Shown piece after piece: positions 9,224 through 19,282 of a stretch of 64,000 bases of DNA; positions within the stretch are counted from its first letter, which is position 1; every line of letters starts with the position of its first letter. The position numbers and the translations under genes were made by a program. The notes below the pieces were generated by a model. The model was not told the DNA's origin, ran no database searches, and worked only from the letters and a program-made list of their open reading frames with translations. The stretch is from VSJD01 sp041653875. Its GTDB lineage: Bacteria > Verrucomicrobiota > Kiritimatiellia > JAAZAB01. Where the stretch lies: positions 6,129 through 70,128 of the forward strand of contig JBAZEM010000014.1 of NCBI GenBank assembly GCA_041653875.1, written 5' to 3'.

Positions 9224-10336
9224 ATGACCATCCTTCCCGATAAAATCGTATTCCCCGGGCGGACGTTGATCGGCGCGGGCCGGGTGCAGAACCTATTGGC
9301 GGAATGCGCCCGTTATGGCCGGCGCGGCCTGCTGGTACACGGCCGGTCGCTGGCCGCTAACGGGGTCCTTAAGGCGCTCCGCCGGAACCAGCCTGGCGGT
9401 ATGACTGTGGCAACGTGGGAACATGCCGGGGGCGAACCAGCGCTTTCCGATTTGGAGCGACTTCTGGAAACGGCCCGCAAGCATCAGGCCGACTGGATCG
9501 CGGGGATCGGCGGCGGGAGCGTCCTGGATTTGGCCAAAGCCTGCGCGGGACTGTTCCACGCGCTCCAATCGCCCGAAGCGTATCATAATGGCGCCGCCAT
9601 CGAGACGCCGGGTCTGGCATTCGCGGCCGTGCCGACCACGGCCGGCACGGGCTCCGAGGCGACGGTGAACGCGGTCCTGACCAACAACGCCACCCATCGT
9701 AAAAAATCGATTCGCGACGATGCCCTGATGGCGCGCTTGGTAATTCTCGATCCGGCCCTGCTGCAATATTGTCCCAAGCGGGTGATTGCCCACGCCGGCA
9801 TGGATGCCTTTACCCAGGCGCTGGAGGCGTTTACCAGCCGTCATGCGGTCTGGTTGAGCGATGAACTGGGCTTGAAAGCGCTTACGTTGATCGGCGCGCA
9901 TCTGGAGGCTTTTTATTGCGGCGCCGACCCAGCCGCGGCGGAAAAAGTTTTGATGGGCAGTTATCTGGCGGGTTTAAGCTTTGCCATGGCGCGCCTGGGC
10001 GTGGTGCATGGGATTGCGCATCCGCTCGGGGTCCATTATCATGTGCCGCACGGATACGTATGCGGCGTATGCCTGCCGTATGCCGTGGAACTTAACCGGG
10101 AGGCCATGGGCGGGAAATACGAACAGGCCAGCCGGGCGCTGGGCCGGGATCTGCTGGATCTCATCCGGCATCTGTTGATCCGGCTCGATATGCCTTCGCC
10201 CTTCCGGGGCCGGCCGATCGTGGAGAAGGAGGCCATCATCCGGGAGACGTTAGCCGCCTGGTCCACGCAGGCCAATCCTAAGCCCATCACCCCTGCCGAT
10301 GTGGAATGGCTGTTGGAACGGTTGTTTTTACCTTGA
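9224..10336 (+). CDS. Iron-containing alcohol dehydrogenase family protein
   Basis: A 370-residue group III (iron-dependent) alcohol dehydrogenase. The N-terminal nucleotide-binding part has GIGGGSVLDLAKA and VPTTAGTGSEAT, both hallmarks of the family. The C-terminal metal-binding part has HAGMDAFTQALEAFTSRHA and, about 65 residues later, HGIAHPLGVHYHVPHG, which supplies the histidine ligands. These enzymes reduce aldehydes or oxidise alcohols with NAD(P). The ATG at 9224 is preferred over an upstream start at 9101 because the extra peptide would be encoded by the intergenic repeat. Substrate cannot be told from sequence. Confidence 0.88.
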   Translation: MTILPDKIVFPGRTLIGAGRVQNLLAECARYGRRGLLVHGRSLAANGVLKALRRNQPGGMTVATWEHAGGEPALSDLERLLETARKHQADWIAGIGGGSVLDLAKACAGLFHALQSPEAYHNGAAIETPGLAFAAVPTTAGTGSEATVNAVLTNNATHRKKSIRDDALMARLVILDPALLQYCPKRVIAHAGMDAFTQALEAFTSRHAVWLSDELGLKALTLIGAHLEAFYCGADPAAAEKVLMGSYLAGLSFAMARLGVVHGIAHPLGVHYHVPHGYVCGVCLPYAVELNREAMGGKYEQASRALGRDLLDLIRHLLIRLDMPSPFRGRPIVEKEAIIRETLAAWSTQANPKPITPADVEWLLERLFLP

Positions 10337-10510
10337 TGCTAAGGAATTTTCCGCCATTGGCGGATTTCTGGCCTGCTATATTTTCTGGCGCACAGGCAGG
10401 GAATGAAGTAAAAGAAGCAGAAGTTTTTTCCAAGCATCTGCGGCAAGGCTGAGTGCGCAGGCAATTGCGCTGAAGCGCCACGGCTAAACGGCGGAATAAT
10501 CGGATTCATT
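10337..10510. repeat. Intergenic gap with partial modular repeat unit
   Basis: Begins with the header AAGGAATTTTCCGCC followed by ATTGGCGGAT, the same opening used by the modular units at 2.7, 37.9 and 45.1 kb, but the usual tail is missing. The remainder contains a weak palindrome (CAATTGCGCTGAAGCG) and a final GCGGAATAATCGG before the ATPase start. No coding potential is seen. Confidence 0.55.
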
Positions 10511-11597
<1,087 letters not shown>

Positions 11598-11613
11598 TTC
11601 CGAGATTTTGCTG

Positions 11614-12924
11614 ATGAAAATTCTGGCCATATCCGGATTGACCCTGCGCGCGGCCATTCGTTCGCGGGTCTTCGGCCTGCTGATCGCCATGGTCGCAATC
11701 TGCATCGTCGGTTTGCCGCTTGTGATTAAAAGCGACGGCACGGCGGCCGGCCAGACGCAATTGTTCATTCACTACGCCTTTGGTCTGACAATTGCGCTGC
11801 TCTCCATTGCGGCGGCCTGGTCGGCGGCTGGAGCCGTTTCGCTGGAAGTCGCGGGCCGCCAGATGCACGTGTTGGTCACCAAGCCGGTGCACGCCGCCGA
11901 GATCTGGCTCGGCAAATGGCTGGGTTTGATGACGATCAACCTGGTTATGCTGGGCCTGGCTGGCGGCCTGATTTACGGGCTCCTGTGCTGGACTACGCGC
12001 AGTGCCGCGCTGTCGGCCGATGAACGGGCCAGCCTGCGCGAAGAGGTTTTGACCGCCCACAGTCTTGTCGCCCCCGATCGACCGGTTGCAAAGCCGCCCC
12101 GGGCCGGGGTGGGACGCATAATGTATGTTGTCCCACCGGCCGGAATGCAAGTCTGGAGCTTCCGGGTGCCGGAGCGCGTCCGGCCGGACGATGCGCTCTT
12201 TCTGCAGTTTCAGTTCGCCACGTCGCGGATCGACCGCCAAATGCCGGTGGCCGGTCTGTGGCTGGTCGGCGCGGACGATTCTCCCCCCCTGCGCCGGACA
12301 TACGGGGATCGGACAAAGCCATATCGCACGCTGGCTTCCTACACGCCGCACGTCGGCCATGCCTTGAAACTGCCGCCGGCCGCGCCGGGGCAAAGGCTGA
12401 CAGTCACCTACAAAAACGTGGAAACGGAGGCGCCGGCCACCGTCCTGTTCGCCGCGGATGGCGGCGCGCAATTATGGGTCCGGGAAAGCGGGTTCGAAAG
12501 TAATTTTATCCGCGCACTTCTGCTTGTCATGGCGCGGCTGGCGTTTTTCACGGCGCTGGGATTGACGTTTGGCGCGCTGTTTTCGTTTCCGGTCGCCGTA
12601 TTCACGGCCTTTGCCTTCCTGTTTATTACAGGCCTGAGCGGCTGGGTCGGCGTCGAGGCGCCGCTGGCCGGATGGGATCTCGCGCCGGCCTGGCTGGCCG
12701 CTCTGTTGAATGCCGCGGCCGATGGAATGATCCGGTTGGCCAATTCAGTTGCGCCGCCGCTGGCGCGCTTCGAGCCGTTGAATTTCCTGCCGGCGGGCGC
12801 GTTTATTCCGTGGACGCTGGTGGGCGCGGCCTGGGGCGTATTGGCGTTTGGCTATGGCGGCGCGCTGGCCGTTTTGGGAATCGGATTGTTCAGCCGCCGC
12901 GAAATGGGCATTGCGCCCCAGTAG
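11614..12924 (+). CDS. ABC-2 type transporter permease
   Basis: A membrane protein of about 436 residues. Hydrophobic segments lie near residues 15-35, 50-75 and 100-125, followed by a soluble loop of about 160 residues (130-290) and then at least three more segments in the C-terminal third. The architecture, with EVAGRQMHVLVTKPVHAAEIWLGKW after segment two, is that of NatB/ABC-2 permeases with a large extracytoplasmic loop. The ATG at 11614 is preferred to the ATG at 11593 because the latter lies inside the inverted-repeat arm. It is the membrane partner of the preceding ATPase. Confidence 0.8.
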   Translation: MKILAISGLTLRAAIRSRVFGLLIAMVAICIVGLPLVIKSDGTAAGQTQLFIHYAFGLTIALLSIAAAWSAAGAVSLEVAGRQMHVLVTKPVHAAEIWLGKWLGLMTINLVMLGLAGGLIYGLLCWTTRSAALSADERASLREEVLTAHSLVAPDRPVAKPPRAGVGRIMYVVPPAGMQVWSFRVPERVRPDDALFLQFQFATSRIDRQMPVAGLWLVGADDSPPLRRTYGDRTKPYRTLASYTPHVGHALKLPPAAPGQRLTVTYKNVETEAPATVLFAADGGAQLWVRESGFESNFIRALLLVMARLAFFTALGLTFGALFSFPVAVFTAFAFLFITGLSGWVGVEAPLAGWDLAPAWLAALLNAAADGMIRLANSVAPPLARFEPLNFLPAGAFIPWTLVGAAWGVLAFGYGGALAVLGIGLFSRREMGIAPQ

Positions 12925-13245
12925 GGGCGATGGAAAATAGGCAGGCGCTTCAGCGCCTGAACATTTAAAAGCAAACGGCATCGCGTCCTGTAGGGACGCA
13001 TGAAAAAACACAATGGACCGTACGGCGGATGGTATATGGGGGCAAGCATGGGGCTCCACCGTCCCTACGGGACGGGCTGTTCTTTGTTATGATTGGCCAC
13101 CGGCGCTGAAGCGCCGGCCTATTATCGGATGTTCCTACGGGACGCAGAACGATTTCCGCCAAAGTCCAGCGCGCTGTACCCAGGCGAGGAGGATGTATCT
13201 GCTATGGATTTAAAATTTTTATATTGACGTTACGAAAGACCTGTC
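12925..13245. repeat. Intergenic region with short GC-rich palindromes
   Basis: No credible gene in 321 bp. It contains several short palindromes of the type GGCGCTTCAGCGCC (near 12,946), GGACGC / TCCCTACGGGAC (near 12,990 and 13,060), and GGCGCTGAAGCGCC (near 13,102). The pair TCCTGTAGGGACGC and TCCCTACGGGACG is repeated, and a last TTCCTACGGGACGCAG lies near 13,130. The final 40 bases before the next ATG are AT-rich and may hold its promoter. Confidence 0.65.
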
Positions 13246-14640
13246 ATGAAGAAAGCTCCGTCAATTTTCTTGCTGCTGGCGGCCCTGCTCGGCCTGTGGG
13301 GCGCCGCCGGACTGCATGAGCGCCTGTGGGCTTACCGGGCGCGGCATCAGTTGCTTCCAGCCGCCCCGCTGGAGAACGCGTCGCCGCTGATGGTCTTCAC
13401 CACCGTGGCCCTGGGCGGGTTCCGCGGGCTGATCGCCGACCTGCTCTGGCTCCGCGCCATTCGCCTGCAACAGGAAGGCCGGATATTCGAGATCGCCCAG
13501 TTGGCGGACTGGATCGCCAAGTTGGAGCCGCACTTCACCACGGTGTGGGCCTTCCAGGCCTGGAATATGGCTTACAACATCAGCGTGCTGTTTCCCGACG
13601 CCGAAAACCGCTGGCGCTGGGTTTGCAACGGCATCCGGCTCCTGCGGGATGAAGGGCTCGTGTATAATCCCCGCAATCCGAGCTTGTACAAGGAACTCGG
13701 CTGGCTCTACCAGCATAAGATCGGGTACATCATGGATTCGGCGCATCCCTTTTACAAGCGCAAGCTGGCGGAAACCATGCAGGCGGCGCTCCATGGCGCG
13801 CGGCTGGGGGCCGATCCCAAAGAGGCCGATCTCCAACGCCTGCGCGAGGAATTGAAACTGGATCCGGCGCACATGCGGCAATTGGATGCCGAATGCGGGC
13901 CTTTCGACTGGCGCTTGCCGGAAACACATGCGCTTTACTGGGCCTGGCGCGGGCGCCACATGGTGCCGGAAACATCCGCGCCGGCAACCGCATCATCGGG
14001 CTGGTCCGGTGTGCGCGCCTGCGACCAGATGATGCTCCAGTGTCTTGCGACGGCGTTTCGCCAGGGGCGGCTGGATTTCGACCCGGCCACGGATTTATAT
14101 GTGACGACGCCCCGGCTGGACCTGCTCCCGCAGGTAATGAGGTTCTATGAGGAAACCATTGCCCGTTACATCGGAAACGCCGGGAGCGCCCGGGACGATG
14201 AGCGCTTTATTCGTTCGGTTTATGCCAATTTTCTGGGCGAGGCGATTATCGTTCTGCACTGCTACGGCCGCGATGCCCAGGCCCGCGAAATTTACCGGCA
14301 GGTGCTGCGCCAGCACCCTGACGTTGACCGGACGATAAGTTATGACGATTTTATCGGCGCCAGTTTCAGCGCGATGCAAAAGGATGTCATCGACCTGCCG
14401 CCGCCGACCGCCATCGCCGTGGTGGAAGGCCTGTTGTTCCAGGCTTGCCGGCAGAGGGCCGCCGGCGATTCGGCCACGGCCGCGGAAGATGAGCGCCGGG
14501 CGCGCGCGTTCTGGGATCTCTACATGCAGGCGCGCGTAAGCGAGGATCATCGCCAGCGCACCGGCCTGCCTGAGTTGGATATATTACGCCGCCAGGCCGA
14601 GCGGCGCTTACGGGAACCGGAGATGACAGACGACGGATGA
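13246..14640 (+). CDS. Conserved membrane-anchored protein, probable TPR-like helical repeat
   Basis: A 464-residue protein with an N-terminal membrane anchor (about residues 5-24) and an alpha-helical body rich in Trp and Tyr, for example LWLRAIRLQQEGRIFEIAQL, HFTTVWAFQAWNMAYNIS and LYKELGWLYQHKIGYIMD. The helix pairs look like a divergent TPR array. I recognise this as a type of protein often found after ABC-2 exporters in PVC-group genomes but know no function for it. It probably belongs with the ABC transporter just upstream. The C-terminus (EMTDDG) runs into an intergenic repeat word of the GACGACGGA type. Confidence 0.65.
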   Translation: MKKAPSIFLLLAALLGLWGAAGLHERLWAYRARHQLLPAAPLENASPLMVFTTVALGGFRGLIADLLWLRAIRLQQEGRIFEIAQLADWIAKLEPHFTTVWAFQAWNMAYNISVLFPDAENRWRWVCNGIRLLRDEGLVYNPRNPSLYKELGWLYQHKIGYIMDSAHPFYKRKLAETMQAALHGARLGADPKEADLQRLREELKLDPAHMRQLDAECGPFDWRLPETHALYWAWRGRHMVPETSAPATASSGWSGVRACDQMMLQCLATAFRQGRLDFDPATDLYVTTPRLDLLPQVMRFYEETIARYIGNAGSARDDERFIRSVYANFLGEAIIVLHCYGRDAQAREIYRQVLRQHPDVDRTISYDDFIGASFSAMQKDVIDLPPPTAIAVVEGLLFQACRQRAAGDSATAAEDERRARAFWDLYMQARVSEDHRQRTGLPELDILRRQAERRLREPEMTDDG

Positions 14641-14739
14641 CGGACCGGAGAAGACGGAAGACAGACACCTGAATAAGCAAACATCGAACGCCCAACATCG
14701 AACATCCAACATCGAACGCCTAACACCGAATGTCGGCAA
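14641..14739. repeat. Intergenic repeat words (gacgga and catcgaacgcc)
   Basis: A short gap between convergent genes made almost entirely of two repeat words: GACGACGGATGACGGACC followed by AGACGGAAGACAGACACC, then several copies of AACATCGAACGCC. Both words also occur elsewhere in the window (11.5, 45.05, 46.9 and 54.05 kb). Confidence 0.75.
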
Positions 14740-15714
14740 TCAGTCAGAAATTCTCCCGTGCGCTTCCATCATCAGGCCGTTCAACACCCGAATGACGACG
14801 CGGCCGACGATCCCGAGGCTTTCGGCGCTCAGCTTGTCGAGCGTATCCTGCGGGGTGTGCCAGTAATCGTTCCGGCCGGGCGCCGAACCGTACTCGAAGT
14901 CTATCAAATCGACGGCCGGTATGTCCGCCTCCAGAAACGGCAAATGATCGTCCACCATCGCGCCGGGCATAAGCGCAAATTTGGCGCGGACTTTTTCCGC
15001 CTCCGCCGCGCGGAATACACGGGTCACCAGGTCCGACGTGCTGTTGCGCGGCAACGTGACGGTCAAATCCTTGTCGCCGATCATATCGAGGATGATCACG
15101 GCGCGGACCTGGTCCGCGCGCCGGTTCAAACACAGCGCCCGCGCCGCATGCCGGCTGCCGTGCAGTCCGTCGCGCGCGGTGTAGCTGTCCCGGCATTCCT
15201 CGCCGTCGAAAAAGGCGATGCCGATATTGACGGGCAACGGGCCGGCCGCCTGCAGGACGCGGGCCAGTTCCAGGAGCAGGCCCGAACTGGAGGCCGAATC
15301 GTTGGCGCCCTCGAAGCGGTCGCTTATGCCCGACTTGGTGTCGAAGTGCGAGCCCAGAAATATCCAGGGCGCTTTGTCCGCCTGGCGGCCGGAGGCGGGA
15401 ATAACACCCATGACATTCCAGAAGGTCGTTGGGCCGGAGGGGGTTTCGTCCGTGAAGGCATCCAGCGAGGCTTGGACACCCGCGGCCTGCAGGCGTAACA
15501 GGAGATGGCCGGCCGCCTGGCGCGCGCCCGGCGTGCAGGCGATGCGGGGTCCAAGCGCCACCAGCGCGCGCGCTTCCGCCAGGGCGTTATCGGCGTCCAG
15601 AACGCGGGGCGCGATGGGTTTAAAACCCGCCGTTTTTGGCGCGGCCGCCGGCCGGCAGCCGGAAGCGGCAAGTAGAAATCCGATCAACACGCCGAGAATA
15701 AGGTGTCGAGTCAT
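14740..15714 (-). CDS. M28-family glutaminyl-peptide cyclotransferase-like lipoprotein
   Basis: A 324-residue lipoprotein: signal segment with lipobox LAASGC (Cys20). The body matches the single-zinc glutaminyl cyclase branch of M28. Visible residues are GSHFDTK (121-127), zinc Asp in EGANDSASSSG (Asp139), FFDGEEC (catalytic and zinc Glu at 172 and 173), DMIGD (210-214), DDHLPFL (255-261) and the zinc His in YWHTPQDT (His286). These enzymes convert N-terminal Gln to pyroglutamate; some relatives are aminopeptidases. The gene starts 4 bp after the glycosyltransferase stop and is probably the last gene of that operon. A periplasmic or outer-membrane location is inferred from the lipobox. Confidence 0.85.
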   Translation of the reverse strand: MTRHLILGVLIGFLLAASGCRPAAAPKTAGFKPIAPRVLDADNALAEARALVALGPRIACTPGARQAAGHLLLRLQAAGVQASLDAFTDETPSGPTTFWNVMGVIPASGRQADKAPWIFLGSHFDTKSGISDRFEGANDSASSSGLLLELARVLQAAGPLPVNIGIAFFDGEECRDSYTARDGLHGSRHAARALCLNRRADQVRAVIILDMIGDKDLTVTLPRNSTSDLVTRVFRAAEAEKVRAKFALMPGAMVDDHLPFLEADIPAVDLIDFEYGSAPGRNDYWHTPQDTLDKLSAESLGIVGRVVIRVLNGLMMEAHGRISD

Positions 15715-15718
15715 AAGT

Positions 15719-16795
15719 TTACCCCAGCATCCCGGCCATCAGGGCTTGCACTTCGGATTCCGGGTTGCGCTCCCGGGCGCGCCGGACGCGCCGGCTTTGG
15801 GAAGCGATTATTTCCTCGCGCAAGGCCGCATCCGTCAGCACGCGATCGAACAGCGCGCCCAGTTCGGCCGGCGCAAGATCGTCGTACAGCACGCCGGCGC
15901 CATCCATGGCCTCGGGCGTGCCGCCAGCGGCGCGGGCAATGACGGGAATTCCGTGCGCCATGGCCTCCACCAGCGGCAGGCAATAGCCTTCGTGCGCGCT
16001 GGCGGATACGTACAGATCGGCCGTCCGGTAATAAGCTGAAAGCCGGGCGGACGAAACAAAGCCTTCAAAGCACAGATTGGAAAGGTCCAGATCGCCTGCC
16101 AGCATTCGCAGCATCGTGTAATAGCGCGCGGCGCTCCGCTTGGAGCCGATAATAATCAACCGGCTGAAGGGATTGAGCGCCCGATGGTACCAGGCAAACG
16201 CCAGGATCAAATCCTCGATCCGCTTATTGGGCGCAATCCGGCCCACAAACAAGATGTTTTTCAAAGGGCCGGCAAACTTTTTAAGGATCAGCGGATCCGG
16301 CGGCAGGTCCGGCGGGGTTGGCGGGAACAGGAGCGGAAACACCTTGACGTTGGCGATGCCCGCGGCCTGTAGTTCTGCGGCGTTGAATTGGGACACCGTC
16401 CAGACCGCGTCCGAACGCCGGGCCACTTCGGGCAGGGCCAGGCGCGCCGCGCGCAGTTGCGCGGCCACGGCGTCGTCGAACCCGCCGAAATATTCGGCCG
16501 GCGTGATGTTGTGATACACCATGATTTTTCTGGCGGCCGACGCGAGAAACACTCCGGTCGCCGGCGAGGCGATGCCGTAGTGGTGCAAACAAATGTCGCT
16601 TGCTCCGGCCGTGTAATCCGCCAGAGCGCGGCAATCCGTTGTCAGACTCGGCGATACCCGGGAAAGGTCCGCGTAAATCTCGGACTTATGCCCCCAGCGC
16701 CGGAATATTTCCCGCAGCAGCGCCGCCTCATTGGAGATGGCGTCGCCATCGGCATAGCCGGCCAGGATTTGGTGAATTTGCATTATGCTTTGCAA
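15719..16795 (-). CDS. Family 4 glycosyltransferase
   Basis: A 358-residue GT-B fold glycosyltransferase. The N-terminal half carries the acceptor domain with DICLHHYGIASP and VYHNITPAEYF. The C-terminal donor-binding domain begins at NILFVGRIAPNKRIEDL and includes SASAHEGYCLPLVEAMAHG, the E-x7-E motif that binds the nucleotide-sugar in GT4 enzymes. It overlaps the coiled-coil gene by 13 bp and lies in the Wzm/Wzt operon, so it probably adds a sugar to an O-antigen-like or other surface polysaccharide. Donor and acceptor are not determinable from sequence. Confidence 0.88.
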   Translation of the reverse strand: MQSIMQIHQILAGYADGDAISNEAALLREIFRRWGHKSEIYADLSRVSPSLTTDCRALADYTAGASDICLHHYGIASPATGVFLASAARKIMVYHNITPAEYFGGFDDAVAAQLRAARLALPEVARRSDAVWTVSQFNAAELQAAGIANVKVFPLLFPPTPPDLPPDPLILKKFAGPLKNILFVGRIAPNKRIEDLILAFAWYHRALNPFSRLIIIGSKRSAARYYTMLRMLAGDLDLSNLCFEGFVSSARLSAYYRTADLYVSASAHEGYCLPLVEAMAHGIPVIARAAGGTPEAMDGAGVLYDDLAPAELGALFDRVLTDAALREEIIASQSRRVRRARERNPESEVQALMAGMLG

Positions 16796-17235
16796 TTGCC
16801 GCCTTTTTTTTCCAGTTCGGCCACGCGCCGCTTCAAATCGTCCGTTTCCCGCCGTCGTTGGGCGAACTCGAATTCCAGCGCGCTGGTCAGCTGGGTGTTG
16901 ATCAGGTTTTGCCGGAACACGATCCGGTCATGCTGGTAGCGCAGGAGCTTCCAGAGGAACGCTTTGAGACGGGGCATAATCAGGCTGGTCAGGCCGGGCT
17001 TCCGGGGAATGTCGAAATCGAGGGTGTCCACCGCGTCACGGTAGCCGATCAAGCGGATAAGGCGCTCCATGTATTCGGCGTCGGATCCGGCTCGCGCCAA
17101 CGCCAGCGCGCCGATCTCCGGCGGAAGCGGCGCCAGTTTGCGGCCGGCCGGACTGCGTTTCATGGCCTCGGCCCGCCGGCGCAGGTCTATGCCCAGATCC
17201 TGGGTTCTATCTTGACCGGCAACGCTGAGTTTCAT
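16783..17235 (-). CDS. Small coiled-coil protein of the polysaccharide export operon
   Basis: A 150-residue protein with no recognised family. The N-terminal 70 residues are charged and polar (DLRRRAEAMKRS, PLPPEIGALALAR). The middle is basic (SLIMPRLKAFLWKLLRYQHDR), and the C-terminal 40 residues form a predicted coiled coil (ALEFEFAQRRRETDDLKRRVAELEKK). Its ATG overlaps the Wzt stop (ATGA) and its stop overlaps the glycosyltransferase start, so it is tightly coupled to both. Small coiled-coil proteins encoded with Wzt and a glycosyltransferase may organise the export complex or regulate chain length, but that is conjecture. Confidence 0.75.
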   Translation of the reverse strand: MKLSVAGQDRTQDLGIDLRRRAEAMKRSPAGRKLAPLPPEIGALALARAGSDAEYMERLIRLIGYRDAVDTLDFDIPRKPGLTSLIMPRLKAFLWKLLRYQHDRIVFRQNLINTQLTSALEFEFAQRRRETDDLKRRVAELEKKGGNCKA

Positions 17236-18416
17236 GGGTTAGGCTGGTGCTCCCAGACGCAGTTCAATTGGAAAAGACCCTTGTCGTCGCCCGCATCCTT
17301 GATCAGGAACGGATGCAGGTCTTCCTGGCGGTGATACTGGGTTGCATGGTCCCACGAATGCACGGCCAGCGACAGGAAAAACCGGCCCTGTTTCAGCGTC
17401 AGCGGCTCGATCCGCAAACGCACCCGTCCATCGCCCTCGATGGCGGCGATCGGAACTTTCGCAATCTGGGTGTTGGAGCCGAAGACATAAAACCCGTTGC
17501 CGGTCTTGATGTTGAAGCCGAACACCGGCTTCTCGATGCGCCGGCGCGCATGGTAGCCGATTTCGATTGTCATGGCGCCGCCGGTGTAAAACGTGGCGGT
17601 TTCCGCCCCGGTTGCGTCCAGCAAGCGGATGGAACGCATCTCGACCTCGCGGGTGCCGTGTTCCTCCACGTTGAGCATGCCGATTCTGACCATGTATTGC
17701 TTGAGGTAGGCGAAGATCACGTCGGAGGGATTCCCCTGCATGATCAGCCGGCCTTCGTGAATCAAGAGCACGTCGCTGCAAAATTCCTCGACCGTCTCCA
17801 AGGCGTGCGAGACGAACAGGATGGTTTTTCCTTTTTGCTGGAATTGACGGATGCGGTCGAGGCACTTCATTTGGAAGGACATGTCGCCGACTGCCAGGAC
17901 TTCGTCAATGAGCAGAATGTCGGGATTCATTTCCACGGCCACGGCAAACGCCAGGCGCACGTACATGCCGCTGGAATAGTGTTTTACGGGCATGTCGATG
18001 AATTCGCGCAGTTCGGCGAAATCCACGATGTGGTCGAACCGCCGCCGGATGTCCTCCCGCGGAATGCCCAGGATCGCCGCGCTGAGGTAAATATTTTCGC
18101 GCCCCGACAGGTCGGAATGGAAGCCCGCGCCCAGCTCGAGCAGGGCCGAGATGCGGCCCGTTGTCCGCACCGCGCCTTCGGTCGGCGCCATGGTTTGGGC
18201 GATCAAGCCCAGGAGCGAACTCTTGCCCGATCCGTTGGGCCCGATGACGCCGACCGTTTGGCCTTGGCGGATGGAGAAATCGATGTTGCGCAGGGCCCAG
18301 AATCCGTCAGCTTTTCCGCCGCTCAGCCAGCGCGGCAGGGCGCCCACGAGCGTCGGCAGGCCGACGCCTTGTTTACGGTACCATTTGCCCAGTCCTTTGG
18401 CTTCGATCGCGTTCAT
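17232..18416 (-). CDS. wzt: O-antigen-type ABC exporter ATPase (Wzt-like)
   Basis: A 394-residue ATPase. Walker A is GPNGSGKSS, the signature is YSSGMYVRLAFAVA, Walker B is ILLIDEVLAVGD and the H-loop is FVSHALETVEEFC. After residue 245 or so comes a C-terminal beta domain typical of Wzt, which in other bacteria recognises the modified end of the polysaccharide. The start at 18416 is chosen because it overlaps the Wzm stop by ATGA; a longer frame to 18617 is antisense-like extension into the permease gene. Together with Wzm it would export a finished polysaccharide across the inner membrane. Confidence 0.9.
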   Translation of the reverse strand: MNAIEAKGLGKWYRKQGVGLPTLVGALPRWLSGGKADGFWALRNIDFSIRQGQTVGVIGPNGSGKSSLLGLIAQTMAPTEGAVRTTGRISALLELGAGFHSDLSGRENIYLSAAILGIPREDIRRRFDHIVDFAELREFIDMPVKHYSSGMYVRLAFAVAVEMNPDILLIDEVLAVGDMSFQMKCLDRIRQFQQKGKTILFVSHALETVEEFCSDVLLIHEGRLIMQGNPSDVIFAYLKQYMVRIGMLNVEEHGTREVEMRSIRLLDATGAETATFYTGGAMTIEIGYHARRRIEKPVFGFNIKTGNGFYVFGSNTQIAKVPIAAIEGDGRVRLRIEPLTLKQGRFFLSLAVHSWDHATQYHRQEDLHPFLIKDAGDDKGLFQLNCVWEHQPNP

Positions 18417-19228
18417 AGAAAATCCGAAAAATAGCGTTGGGCGCGCTGGAAGATGACATAGGCGATCCACAGGATCGCCAGCGGCATGAGCAAGCCCGCG
18501 ATGCTGGCCGCCGTCCAGGGGAAGGAATCGCCCGGCATCTGCATGGCGCGGTAGCCGGTGATGATCACCGTCATCGGATTCAGCAGATATACGCGCTCGA
18601 TCCACGGCCCGATCCACGGATGGGCGCGCGCCACGGTTTCCACCAGCGACAAGGGGTACATGACCGGGCTCATGAAAAACCAGGCGCTCATCAGCAGGCC
18701 CACGATATGCTGGGTGTCGCGGAAATAAACGTTGGCGGCGGCCGCCAAGAGGGCCAGCGAAAAATTAAACAGCAGATGATACAGGCAGAAGAGCGGCACC
18801 CATAACGTGGTTGCCTCCAGAAAAGCGCCCTTCATCATCAGCAGGATGGCCACCAGCGCCCATTGCACGATCAATGTCAGCAGAAAATTAACGAGCCCCG
18901 ATATATTGACCGAGAGCGGCAGGATAATGCGCGGAAAAAAAACCTTTTTGACCAGGGAGGAATTTCCCGTCACACAGTTTAAGCCGGCATTAACGCATTG
19001 CGCCGTAAATTGCCAGGCGAAGACCCCGATGATGATGTCCTCGTTGGGAATCCCGCGCCCCACCAACAGACGCAGGAAAACGATGTAAATGACCGCCATG
19101 AAGAGCGGATTCAAAATGGTCCACAGCAGGCCCAGGACGGAGCCCCGGTAGCGGATCTTGAGGTCCCGCGCCACCAGGTTCCAGATCAGGTCTCCGTGAC
19201 GGGTGATGTCTGTAATCATTTGGATCAT
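18413..19228 (-). CDS. wzm: O-antigen-type ABC exporter permease (Wzm-like)
   Basis: A 271-residue ABC-2 permease with about six membrane segments. The start region LVARDLKIRYRGSVLGLLW is the typical cytoplasmic amphipathic helix and first segment of Wzm/TagG permeases. The motif AANVYFRDTQHIVGLLMSAWF in the second half matches the family. It is encoded just upstream of Wzt with ATGA overlap. It probably forms the export channel for a surface polysaccharide assembled on a lipid carrier. Divergent membrane and repeat sequences separate it from the large membrane protein upstream by 121 bp. Confidence 0.9.
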   Translation of the reverse strand: MIQMITDITRHGDLIWNLVARDLKIRYRGSVLGLLWTILNPLFMAVIYIVFLRLLVGRGIPNEDIIIGVFAWQFTAQCVNAGLNCVTGNSSLVKKVFFPRIILPLSVNISGLVNFLLTLIVQWALVAILLMMKGAFLEATTLWVPLFCLYHLLFNFSLALLAAAANVYFRDTQHIVGLLMSAWFFMSPVMYPLSLVETVARAHPWIGPWIERVYLLNPMTVIITGYRAMQMPGDSFPWTAASIAGLLMPLAILWIAYVIFQRAQRYFSDFL

Positions 19229-19282
19229 AGAATCGTCACTTTACTCGATTGCCGCGCGGCGGTAAAGCCCTGATCGAAAGCC

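Noticed and set aside
17247..18434. A 395-residue open frame antisense to Wzt
   Set aside because: High-GC antisense shadow: the opposite strand has Walker A, signature and Walker B in the correct order, while this frame has none.
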